64,000 nt of DNA, taken from assembly GCA_023457435.1 (NCBI GenBank), contig JAEWLS010000011.1:1-64000 (forward strand), given 5' to 3'. This stretch comes from Pseudomonadota bacterium. Lineage in GTDB: Bacteria > Pseudomonadota > Alphaproteobacteria > Rhizobiales > Rhizobiaceae. Numbering within the stretch: position 1 is the stretch's first letter; each line of letters starts with the position of its first letter. A program made the translations under genes and the position numbers. Shown here piece by piece: positions 6,479 to 15,505 of this stretch. The notes below the pieces were generated by a model. It was not told where the DNA came from, searched no databases, and was given only the letters and a program-made list of their open reading frames with translations.

Positions 6479-8623
6479 ATGGCCGCCAGTTTCGACTTCG
6501 CCAGCCTGCCGAAGCAGCGAGTGCCGCGCGTCGTGCTGTCGCCGCGCCGGATCGTCGCCGACGTGCTTTCGAAGGGCTGGGTCGAGAGCCTGATCCCGTT
6601 CGTCGCGCTGGTCTGCGTGGTCTGCGGGATCCTCATCGCCACCGACGGCTATTTCGCCGCGTCGAATTTGCGCAACCTCGCGCAATATGCGGCGGACGGC
6701 GGGCTCATCGTGCTGGCTCTGCTCATCGTTGTCGCGGCAGGCGGCATCGACCTTTCCGTCGGCTCCAACTTCGCCATGTCAGCCTTCGTCGCGCTGTTCG
6801 GCTTCCACATCCTCGAGCTCCCCGTGCCCGCGGTTCTGGCGATGACGCTGGCGACGGGCGCGCTGATCGGAACCGTCAACGGCGTGATCGCCGGCCTGCT
6901 CGGCTGCGGCGCCCTGCTGACCACGCTCGGCACGATGATCACGACCCGCGGGCTCTACACGCTCGCCTCGCAGGCGCAGCTCGTCGAAATCTCGACCTCG
7001 GCCCGAATGGACGATACCTGGGACTGGATCGGCTTCGAGAAGGTGCTGAGCCTGCCGGTCGGCTTCTGGGTGCTGGTCTTCGTCGCCGCCCTGGTCTTCG
7101 TCATGTTCCGCCAGTCGCGCTTCGGCTGGCACGTACTCGCCGTAGGCGGCAACCGGAAGGCGGCGCGGCACGGCGGCATCCGCGTGCGCTCGACCATCTT
7201 CTACGCCTACCTGCTGGCCGGCACGCTGGTCGGATTGTCCGGCTTTCTGTTCGCGGCGCGCCAGAACAGTGTCGGCTCCGATACCGGCATCGGCATGGAA
7301 TTCTTCGCGCTGACGGCGCTTGTCGTCGGTCTGGGCGGCTTCGTGCCGGGACGCGGCGCGGTGGTTTCCGTGCTCATCGGCTTCGCGACCATCTACATCC
7401 TGAACAACGCGATGGTGAACGCCGGTTTCCGCGGCGACTTCGTGCAGCTGTCGATGGGCGCGATCATCATCGCGATCCTCGCGATCGACGTGAAGTTCCG
7501 GAAGAACCGACACCGGCTGCTCGCATCGACCTATCTCGATCCCGTAGCCTTCGAGACCGGCAAGGTCGCCGGCATGCAGGGCCTGATGCCGCACGAGACC
7601 GCGCCGAAACTCAAGAGCGCGACGATCCTGGCACGGGGCGAGGTCGACGGGCCCGAGGACGTCCTGCTCGACGCGGCCGGCACCATCTATTGCGGCAGCC
7701 GCGACGGCTACCTCTACCGCATCGCCGGGCCGGACCACGCCAAGGCGGAAATTCTCGCCAAGATCGGCGGACGGCCGCTCGGCCTCGCCTTCGATCGCGA
7801 AGGACGGATCGTGGTGTGCGTCGCCGGCATGGGGCTGATGCGGGTCAGCCTCGACGGCGCGGTCGAGCTGCTGACCGACCAGGCCGAACGCAGCCTGTTC
7901 AGCGTGCAGGACGACACGACGATCCGCATGGCGGACGATCTCGACATCGCGCCGGACGGGACGATCTACTTCACCGACGCGACCAAGCGCTACGACATCG
8001 AGAACTGGGGGCTCGACCTGCTCGAGGGCCGGCCCAACGGGCGGCTCCTGTCGTACGACCCCGCAACCGGGCGGACGCGCACGGTGTGCGACAATCTGCG
8101 GTTCCCCAACGGGGTGTGCCTGACGCATGACGGCAAGCACCTTCTCGTCGCCAGCACATGGGAATGCTCGATCCTGATCTTCGACCTGGCGCGTCTTTCG
8201 GACGGGCCGCGGGTGCTGACCAGCGGTTTGCCGGGCTATCCGGACAACATCAACCGCGCTTCCGACGGCGGCTACTGGGTGGCGCTTGCCGGAATGCGCA
8301 ACCCGGTGTTCGACGCGGCGATGCGGCATCCGCAGCTGCGCCGGCGCATGACGCGTCGCGTGCCGCCGACGAACTGGCTGTTCGGCAACCTCAACATCGG
8401 CGGGGTGCTGAAGATCGACGGCGGCGGCAAGGTCGTCGACGCGCTGTGGGATGCGCCCGACGGCCCGCTCTACATGATCACCTCGATGCGCGAGCACGAG
8501 GGCGCGCTGTATCTCGGCGGCGTCACCAACGACAAGATCGGCCGGCTGGAGCTGCCGGGCGCAGACCGCAGCTGGCGCGGGCCGGACAGCTACTGGGGGA
8601 GCTACCGGGGGACACCGCAGTGA
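6479..8623 (+). CDS. ABC transporter permease fused to a strictosidine synthase/SMP-30-like beta-propeller
   Basis: 714-aa fusion. Residues 1-345 are an RbsC-type permease with the signature GGIDLSVGS at 89-97 and GGFVPGRGAVV near 287. A linker (about 346-385) joins a C-terminal six-bladed propeller (about 386-714). The propeller resembles strictosidine synthase/APMAP and paraoxonase-like lactonases: GPEDV (Glu393), MADDLDIAPDGTIYFTDA, RFPNGV and YPDNINR, so the residues that usually hold the central calcium are present. RbsC-type permeases normally end in the cytoplasm, so the propeller should face the cytoplasm, where it could hydrolyse incoming substrate. The reading frame is continuous across the junction. 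The next gene overlaps by one base (TGATG). The ribosome site is weak. Experimental function unknown. Confidence 0.9.
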   Translation: MAASFDFASLPKQRVPRVVLSPRRIVADVLSKGWVESLIPFVALVCVVCGILIATDGYFAASNLRNLAQYAADGGLIVLALLIVVAAGGIDLSVGSNFAMSAFVALFGFHILELPVPAVLAMTLATGALIGTVNGVIAGLLGCGALLTTLGTMITTRGLYTLASQAQLVEISTSARMDDTWDWIGFEKVLSLPVGFWVLVFVAALVFVMFRQSRFGWHVLAVGGNRKAARHGGIRVRSTIFYAYLLAGTLVGLSGFLFAARQNSVGSDTGIGMEFFALTALVVGLGGFVPGRGAVVSVLIGFATIYILNNAMVNAGFRGDFVQLSMGAIIIAILAIDVKFRKNRHRLLASTYLDPVAFETGKVAGMQGLMPHETAPKLKSATILARGEVDGPEDVLLDAAGTIYCGSRDGYLYRIAGPDHAKAEILAKIGGRPLGLAFDREGRIVVCVAGMGLMRVSLDGAVELLTDQAERSLFSVQDDTTIRMADDLDIAPDGTIYFTDATKRYDIENWGLDLLEGRPNGRLLSYDPATGRTRTVCDNLRFPNGVCLTHDGKHLLVASTWECSILIFDLARLSDGPRVLTSGLPGYPDNINRASDGGYWVALAGMRNPVFDAAMRHPQLRRRMTRRVPPTNWLFGNLNIGGVLKIDGGGKVVDALWDAPDGPLYMITSMREHEGALYLGGVTNDKIGRLELPGADRSWRGPDSYWGSYRGTPQ

Positions 8624-9675
8624 TGGGGTTACTGCGCCGCCGCCGCCGCCAGGAGCCGCCGGCAATGACGCTCGAAGGCGTGCTCGGCCCGAACGGACGG
8701 CTCGACGAGGCGGATGGAATATCCGTCGATGCGCCGGACGCGCTCGCCATTCTGCCGGACGGGCGGCTCCTCTACAGCTCCGGCAGCCGCATCATGGCGA
8801 TAGAGACATGGGCGGGCGAGGCCAGCGTTGTGGCAGTGCTCGAGACGACGATCACCGCGCTTGCGGTAAGCCCCGGAGGACAGATCGCGGCAGGACTGGC
8901 GGGCGGCCGGCTCGCCGTGCTCGACGCATCGGGGCGTAGCGTCGAAGGCTGGATGCTGCCGGCGGGTCGTGCGGCCTCGGTGGTCGACTGCGCGTTCCGC
9001 ACGGCGGACGAACTTTTGATCGTCGACTGCGGCTACGCCGAAGCCGACGAGATCCTGGCACGCGCCGCATGGGATGAAGAGGCGCGCGGGCAGCTTCTCT
9101 CGCTGCGCCGCTCGGGCGAGCTTTCGACGCGCAGCGGCGGCCTGCACGCGCCGATGGGCATAGCGCTCGACGCCCGGGGCGAGCCGCTGATCAGCCTGCT
9201 CGAACGCGCCTGCGTCGTTGACGCCTCCGGCACGGTGCGCCAGTCGGGATTTCCCGGCTACCTCGGACGCCTGCGTCGGACGGCGGGCGGCTACTCGCTC
9301 GCCTGCCTGTCGCGCCGCGACCCGCTGATAGAGTTCCTCAAGACCGAGCGCGGCTTCGTCGCCGAGATGAAGGCGACGATCGAGCCGCGGCACTGGATTG
9401 CGCCGCGCATCAGTCCCGAGTTCAGCCACGATTTCCCGATCGAGCTCGGCGCGACGCGCCTGTTCGGAGAGGTAAAGCCGTGGGCGCCGTCGTTCTCCTA
9501 CGGACTGCTCATCGAAACCGACGACAGGCTGATGCCGGTCGCCTCGGCGCAGTCTCGCGCCAACGGCCGCCGCCATGCTGTCAGCGACGTCGCGACATGG
9601 CATGGCGCGACCCTGGCAATAGCCAAGGGGAGCGGCGAGTTGCTCAAGCTCAAGCCCGAGGTGTCCGCATCATGA
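8623..9675 (+). CDS. Degenerate homologue of the fused propeller (strictosidine synthase-like), putative
   Basis: 350-aa soluble protein with no signal peptide and an Arg-rich start. Several blades align with the propeller half of the preceding gene: ARGQLLSLRRSGE matches PNGRLLSYDPATG, and SGFPGYLGRLRRTAGGYSLA matches SGLPGYPDNINRASDGGYWV. The metal-binding motifs are lost: FPNGV has become APMGI and PDNI has become LGRL. It is therefore likely non-catalytic: a regulatory, scaffold or binding partner of the fused permease. It overlaps the upstream gene by 1 bp and the ATPase gene by 4 bp, so translation is coupled. No better-known family is recognised. Confidence 0.8.
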   Translation: MGLLRRRRRQEPPAMTLEGVLGPNGRLDEADGISVDAPDALAILPDGRLLYSSGSRIMAIETWAGEASVVAVLETTITALAVSPGGQIAAGLAGGRLAVLDASGRSVEGWMLPAGRAASVVDCAFRTADELLIVDCGYAEADEILARAAWDEEARGQLLSLRRSGELSTRSGGLHAPMGIALDARGEPLISLLERACVVDASGTVRQSGFPGYLGRLRRTAGGYSLACLSRRDPLIEFLKTERGFVAEMKATIEPRHWIAPRISPEFSHDFPIELGATRLFGEVKPWAPSFSYGLLIETDDRLMPVASAQSRANGRRHAVSDVATWHGATLAIAKGSGELLKLKPEVSAS

Positions 9676-11168
9676 GCCCCGGACCGGTCGTCAGCCTGGA
9701 GAACGCCACCAAGACCTATGGCGGCATCGCCGCCCTCGCCGAGGCCAGTTTCGAGCTGTTCCCCGGCGAGATCCATGCGCTCGTCGGCGAGAACGGCGCC
9801 GGCAAGTCGACGCTGTGCAAGCTCATCGCCGGGGTGACCGCGCCCACGGAGGGCGTGCTCAAGGTCGACGGCGAGCCGGTCGTGTTCGCGGCGCCGAAGG
9901 ACGCGAGCCTGCGCGGCATCTCCATGGTCTACCAGGAGACCAGCCTGGTGCCGCAGCTGACCGTCGCGCAGAACATCGTGCTCGGCCGCGAGAAACCCTT
10001 CAACTCGGTGCGCAAGGTGCGCAACGCGGCGCGGCAGGTGCTGCAGCGGCTCAACTTCAAGGTCGATCCATCGCAGCTCGCCGGTTCGCTGTCGGCGGCG
10101 AAGCGCCAGATGGTCGAGATCGCGCGCGCCGTGTTCAACCGCGCGCGGGTGATCATCCTCGACGAGCCGACGGCAGCGCTGACCCCGGAGGAGACGGACC
10201 ACCTTTTCGACCTGATGCGCTCGCTCCAGAAGAGCGGCGTGGCGATGATCTTCATCAGCCATGCGCTGGAAGAGGCACTGACCCACGCCGACCGCATCTC
10301 GGTCCTGCGCAACGGCCGCATGACGGCGACCGGCGCCGCCGCGTCGTTCGACCGCGCCAAGCTCATCCGCCACATGATCGGCGAGGAGCTGATCGAGCGC
10401 GCGCCGGCGCCGGGCGAGGCGCGTGCTCCGCGCTCGGCGCTGCCGGTGCTGCGCGTCGAGAACATCCGCATGGGCGCGATGGTCAACAACATGTCGTTCT
10501 CGATCTTTCCCGGCGAGGTGACCGGCATTGCCGGGCTGATCGGCTCGGGCCGCAGCGAGGTGGCCAAGGTCATCATGGGCCATACCAAGCGCAATTTCGG
10601 CGGCGGGCGGATCTGGCTCGACGGCCGCGAGGTGCGCTACGCCCTGCCGGCGCAGGCGGTCGCCGACGGGATCGCCTATGTCAGCGAGGACCGGAAGCTC
10701 GACGGCTTCTTCGAAACGATGGGCGTCGCCGACAATATCGGCCTCGGCTGGCTGGCGAAGTTCGGCCGCCGCGCCGTGCTCGCTCCGGCCCGTCGCATGC
10801 GCGGCGTCGCCAGGGAATGGGAGGAGCGCCTGTCGATCCGCCGCATCGGCGCCAACCAGCCGGTGCTGCATCTGTCGGGCGGCAACCAGCAGAAGGTGGT
10901 CATCGCCAAAGCGCTGGCGCAGCAGCCGCGCCTCGTCATCTTCGACGAGCCGACCCGCGGCGTCGACGTCGGCGCGATCGCCGAGATCCGCCAGATCATC
11001 CGCTCGTTCGCAGACAGCGGCGCCGGGGTGATCCTGATCTCGTCCTACCTGCCGGAGATCCTCGACCTGTCGGACCGCATCCTGGTGGCAAAGAGCGGCA
11101 CCATCGCCGCCGAATTCTCGCGTGCCGAAGCGACCGCCGAGCGCATCCTGCACGCGGCCGTGCACTAG
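9672..11168 (+). CDS. Sugar-type ABC transporter ATP-binding protein (RbsA-like, two nucleotide-binding domains)
   Basis: 498-aa protein with tandem ATPase domains that powers the importer. Domain 1 has Walker A GENGAGKST (39-47), a non-canonical signature LSAAKRQ and Walker B IILDEPTAALTPEE. Domain 2 has the usual degenerate Walker A of this family (GLIGSGRSEV), an intact signature LSGGNQQKV and IFDEPTRGVDVGA. The pattern of one weak element per domain is standard for ribose/xylose/autoinducer-type ATPases. The ATG overlaps the stop of the preceding gene in an ATGA junction. The gene ends the operon and overlaps the convergent DHFR-like gene by 4 bp, so no terminator hairpin lies between them. 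Confidence 0.95.
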   Translation: MSPGPVVSLENATKTYGGIAALAEASFELFPGEIHALVGENGAGKSTLCKLIAGVTAPTEGVLKVDGEPVVFAAPKDASLRGISMVYQETSLVPQLTVAQNIVLGREKPFNSVRKVRNAARQVLQRLNFKVDPSQLAGSLSAAKRQMVEIARAVFNRARVIILDEPTAALTPEETDHLFDLMRSLQKSGVAMIFISHALEEALTHADRISVLRNGRMTATGAAASFDRAKLIRHMIGEELIERAPAPGEARAPRSALPVLRVENIRMGAMVNNMSFSIFPGEVTGIAGLIGSGRSEVAKVIMGHTKRNFGGGRIWLDGREVRYALPAQAVADGIAYVSEDRKLDGFFETMGVADNIGLGWLAKFGRRAVLAPARRMRGVAREWEERLSIRRIGANQPVLHLSGGNQQKVVIAKALAQQPRLVIFDEPTRGVDVGAIAEIRQIIRSFADSGAGVILISSYLPEILDLSDRILVAKSGTIAAEFSRAEATAERILHAAVH

Positions 11169-11722
11169 CCGGTTCGCGCCCACACCACGAGGCTGACGCG
11201 GGCCGGTTCGTCGAGCCATTGCGTCGGCCCGGCGACGAGGCCGCCGGACGCCAGCACGTCCTCCGCCGACATGCCGGCCTCGCAAGCGGAGAACAGCCCG
11301 CGGCCGCCCGGCAGCGCCACGCCGTGGCGGCGCGCCAGGCTGAAGGTCGCAAAGCCGCCCGGGCCGACCGCGTCGAACACGGCCTGACCGCCCGGAACGC
11401 CGACGTCGCCGCCCTCGGGCAGCAGCCGCGCCAGGACGTCGGAAAGAGCCATGCTGTCGGCGTTCCACCAGTGCCCGTCGGCGCGCCGCTCGAGGCCGGG
11501 ACCGGAACGGCTCATGACGATGCGCCGCCTGCCGCGGTGGTTCGGCGAGGCTTCGTGCGAACGCCGGCCGACGAGAGTGAAGGCGCAGGCGTCCAGCGCG
11601 GCCTGGAAATGGCGCCAGTCGGCATCGTTCTTCAGCCGCTCGGGAAAGTGTCCGTCGGCATCGGCGATGCAGTCGTCGTCCGAGATGATGGCATGGCCGT
11701 GCAGGCGATGACGCGAGTTCAT
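11165..11722 (-). CDS. Dihydrofolate reductase-like protein
   Basis: 185-aa cytoplasmic protein resembling the DHFR/RibD C-terminal fold: an N-terminal strand with HGHAIISDDDCIADADG, the GRRSHEA segment that takes the place of the DHFR GRxT motif, and VPGGQAVFD near residue 115 matching the conserved GG-x-x nucleotide loop. Whether it reduces dihydrofolate or another pteridine/flavin precursor cannot be told. The start is the ATG at 11720-11722; a GTG at 11731 is in frame, and neither has a strong ribosome site. It is convergent with the ABC ATPase gene (4-bp overlap) and likely monocistronic. Confidence 0.75.
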   Translation of the reverse strand: MNSRHRLHGHAIISDDDCIADADGHFPERLKNDADWRHFQAALDACAFTLVGRRSHEASPNHRGRRRIVMSRSGPGLERRADGHWWNADSMALSDVLARLLPEGGDVGVPGGQAVFDAVGPGGFATFSLARRHGVALPGGRGLFSACEAGMSAEDVLASGGLVAGPTQWLDEPARVSLVVWARTG

Positions 11723-11796
11723 TGCAGGCACAGGCGGCGCTCGAGACGCGGACTCGCGGCGAAGGCCAGATCAGTCACGGATCGGCGGAGGAAAAC

Positions 11797-11872
<76 letters not shown>

Positions 11873-12001
11873 ACTCGCCCGGCAAGGCCGGGATATGACG
11901 GCCGGATTGGGGTCCGGCCGGAAGTGCTGGCGGCTTCTATACAGGCCTCGTCAGAAGATCAAGCCCGATAACCGCCGGCGGGCGCGTGCGCGCGCCCGAA
12001 A

Positions 12002-12385
12002 TCAGTGGTCGTCGTCCTCGTCGTCGACGTCGACGATATCGGCGACATCGTCGTCTTCTTCCTCATCCTCGAGGAAGGTGTCGGCATCGTCGTCCTCGAG
12101 CTCGACATCGTCGTCATCGTCGGAATCGACGTCGGCGACGGCGCCGCCGGAGGTCTCGTCGTCGGCCTCCTCGAGGGTGACCAGCTCGGCGCCATCCTCC
12201 TCGTTCTCGACCTCCTTCTCCTCGGTCTCCTCGTCTTCCACCTGGCTCTCCGAAACGGAGGCGAAGTAGCTGCGAGGATACGACTTGCCGGTGTATGGCG
12301 AGACGATCGGATCCTTGTTGAGATCGTAGAACTTGCGGCCCGTTTCCGGGTCTATGCGCTTCGTGCCGAGTTCGGGTTTGGCCAC
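12002..12385 (-). CDS. TIGR02300 / FYDLN-acid domain protein
   Basis: 127-aa protein whose first 40 residues contain the family-defining KFYDLNKDP motif with a KPELGTKR lead-in. The rest is strongly acidic, ending in long Asp/Glu runs (about residues 85-127), and probably disordered. The family is common in alphaproteobacteria and lacks an assigned function. The start is GTG at 12383-12385 with GAGAGG 8-10 nt upstream. It is divergent from aroA, an arrangement usual in Rhizobiales. The repetitive GAC/GAG codons make the opposite strand look open, but those frames are shadows. Confidence 0.88.
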   Translation of the reverse strand: MAKPELGTKRIDPETGRKFYDLNKDPIVSPYTGKSYPRSYFASVSESQVEDEETEEKEVENEEDGAELVTLEEADDETSGGAVADVDSDDDDDVELEDDDADTFLEDEEEDDDVADIVDVDDEDDDH

Positions 12386-14024
<1,639 letters not shown>

Positions 14025-14027
14025 CCG

Positions 14028-14726
14028 ATGGCCAAGGTCGCGATGATCGTCGGCGGCGGATCCGGCATGGGCGCTGCGGCGGCGCGCAAGCTCGCGGCAG
14101 ACGGTTTCGGCGTCGCCATCCTGTCGTCGTCGGGCAAGGGCGAAGCGCTGGCGCGGGAACTCGGCGGGCTCGGCTTCACCGGCTCGAACCGGTCGAACGA
14201 CGACCTGAAACGCTTCGTCGATGCCTCGATGGCTCGCTACGGCCGGATCGACGTTCTGGTGAACAGCGCGGGTCACGGCCCGCGCGCGCCGCTGATCGAG
14301 ATCACCGACGAGCAGTGGCTCACCGCTTTCGACGTATACCTGATGAATGTGATCCGTACGGTGCGCCTCGTCGCGCCGGTCATGATCGCCCAAAAGGCTG
14401 GCGCCATCGTCAACATCTCGACCGCCTGGGTTGGCGAGCCGAGCCAGATGTTTCCAACCTCGGCGGTGGCGCGCGCGGGGCTCGCTGCCTACACCAAGCT
14501 CTTTGCCGACCAGCATGCCGCGGACAATTTGCGCATGAACAACGTTCTGCCAGGCTGGATCGACAGCCTCCCCAAGACCGACGAGCGCGCCGACAGCGTG
14601 CCAATGAAACGCTACGGCAAGGCAGAGGAGGTCGCGGCGCTGATCGCATTCCTCGCGTCCGACGCAGCCGGATACATCACCGGACAAAGCGTCCGGATCG
14701 ACGGCGGCCTGATGAGGTCGGTGTGA
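14028..14726 (+). CDS. Atypical SDR family protein between aroA and cmk
   Basis: 232-aa Rossmann-fold protein of the short-chain dehydrogenase superfamily: cofactor loop GGGSGMG (9-15), VNSAG (78-82) and the C-terminal SVRIDGG motif. The catalytic centre is unusual. Ser131 is kept, but the YxxxK pair is replaced by Ser145...Arg149 (SAVAR), so normal proton relay is unlikely. It may bind NAD(P) without redox activity or use different chemistry. It starts 3 bp after aroA and overlaps cmk by 4 bp, so it is co-translated with two essential biosynthetic genes, but no role in their pathways is known to me. Confidence 0.88.
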   Translation: MAKVAMIVGGGSGMGAAAARKLAADGFGVAILSSSGKGEALARELGGLGFTGSNRSNDDLKRFVDASMARYGRIDVLVNSAGHGPRAPLIEITDEQWLTAFDVYLMNVIRTVRLVAPVMIAQKAGAIVNISTAWVGEPSQMFPTSAVARAGLAAYTKLFADQHAADNLRMNNVLPGWIDSLPKTDERADSVPMKRYGKAEEVAALIAFLASDAAGYITGQSVRIDGGLMRSV

Positions 14727-15364
14727 AGGATCTCGTGATCGCCATCGACGGTCCCGCGGCATCGGGCAAGGGCACGCTGGCGCGACGGCTCGCAGACTAT
14801 TACCACCTGCCCCATCTCGACACCGGTCTGACCTACCGGGCGGTCGCCGCCTTCATGATGAAGCGCGGCTGGGCGCTCGACGACGAGGATCGCGCGGTCG
14901 AGGCAGCGCATGGCGTCGATCTCGGCGCGCTCGACCGCGAGGGGCTTTCGGCGCACGAGGTCGGCGACGCGGCAAGCCGTGTGGCGGTGATCTCGGAGGT
15001 CAGGCAGATCCTGGTGGACAAGCAGCGCGCCTTCGCGGCGCAAGCCGGCGGCGCGGTGCTCGACGGCCGCGACATCGGCACGGTCGTATGCCCGAATGCC
15101 GACGTGAAGCTGTTCGTGACGGCGAGCGCGCAGGTTCGCGCCGCCCGGCGGCTGCGCGACATCGAGGGACGCGGCGGAAAGGCCGAACTTGCCGACATCC
15201 TGGCCGAGATCGTCAAGCGCGACGAGCGGGACATGGGCCGCGCCGACTCGCCGCTGAAGCCCGCGGTCGACGCGCACTTGCTCGATACGAGCGATCTGTC
15301 TATAGAAGCCGCGTTCCGCGCCGCCCGCGCGATCATCGACCGGGTGGCGGAACGCAACAGCTGA
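14723..15364 (+). CDS. cmk: Cytidylate kinase
   Basis: 213-aa cytoplasmic (d)CMP kinase that makes (d)CDP from ATP. The P-loop is GPAASGKGT (residues 10-18); [21 protein letters not shown] and [15 protein letters not shown] are characteristic. The start is GTG at 14723, within the GTGA overlap with the SDR stop, giving coupled translation. Directly downstream lies rpsA, the standard partner in proteobacteria. Length is typical. Confidence 0.96.
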   Translation: MKDLVIAIDGPAASGKGTLARRLADYYHLPHLDTGLTYRAVAAFMMKRGWALDDEDRAVEAAHGVDLGALDREGLSAHEVGDAASRVAVISEVRQILVDKQRAFAAQAGGAVLDGRDIGTVVCPNADVKLFVTASAQVRAARRLRDIEGRGGKAELADILAEIVKRDERDMGRADSPLKPAVDAHLLDTSDLSIEAAFRAARAIIDRVAERNS

Positions 15365-15407
15365 ACCGCCTGCCTTCCGCGCCGACGCGCCGGAACGCCC
15401 GCAAGGG

Positions 15408-15436
15408 TCCGAAAAGGCTTCGCCAAGAAGCCCGGA
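15408..15436 (+). promoter_or_regulatory. Stem-loop in the rpsA leader
   Basis: In the 141-bp gap before rpsA, TCCG-(AAAA)-GGCTTC pairs with GAAGCC-CGGA around the loop GCCAA: ten base pairs with a 4-nt bulge. It lies about 70 bp before the rpsA start and is not followed by a T-run. S1 is known to autoregulate its own mRNA in other bacteria, so a leader structure is plausible, but its role here is inferred. Confidence 0.35.
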
Positions 15437-15505
15437 TCGGAAGCCAGGCAAACGCAACGCCAACCACCGGCGCATTCCCCCGTAAAGGGGTATCCAGGAG
15501 ATACA

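Noticed and set aside
5389..6642. 417-codon minus-strand frame opposite the binding-protein gene
   Set aside because: Complement of a gene with a signal peptide, good ribosome site and family motifs; high-GC shadow.
9498..11468. 656-codon minus-strand open frame opposite the RbsA-like ATPase
   Set aside because: Extreme Arg/Ala/His composition without domains; the plus-strand frame has full Walker and signature motifs.
11989..12180. Short plus-strand frames rich in Arg or Ser across the FYDLN-acid gene
   Set aside because: They arise from the repetitive GAC/GAG codons of the acidic tail read on the other strand.
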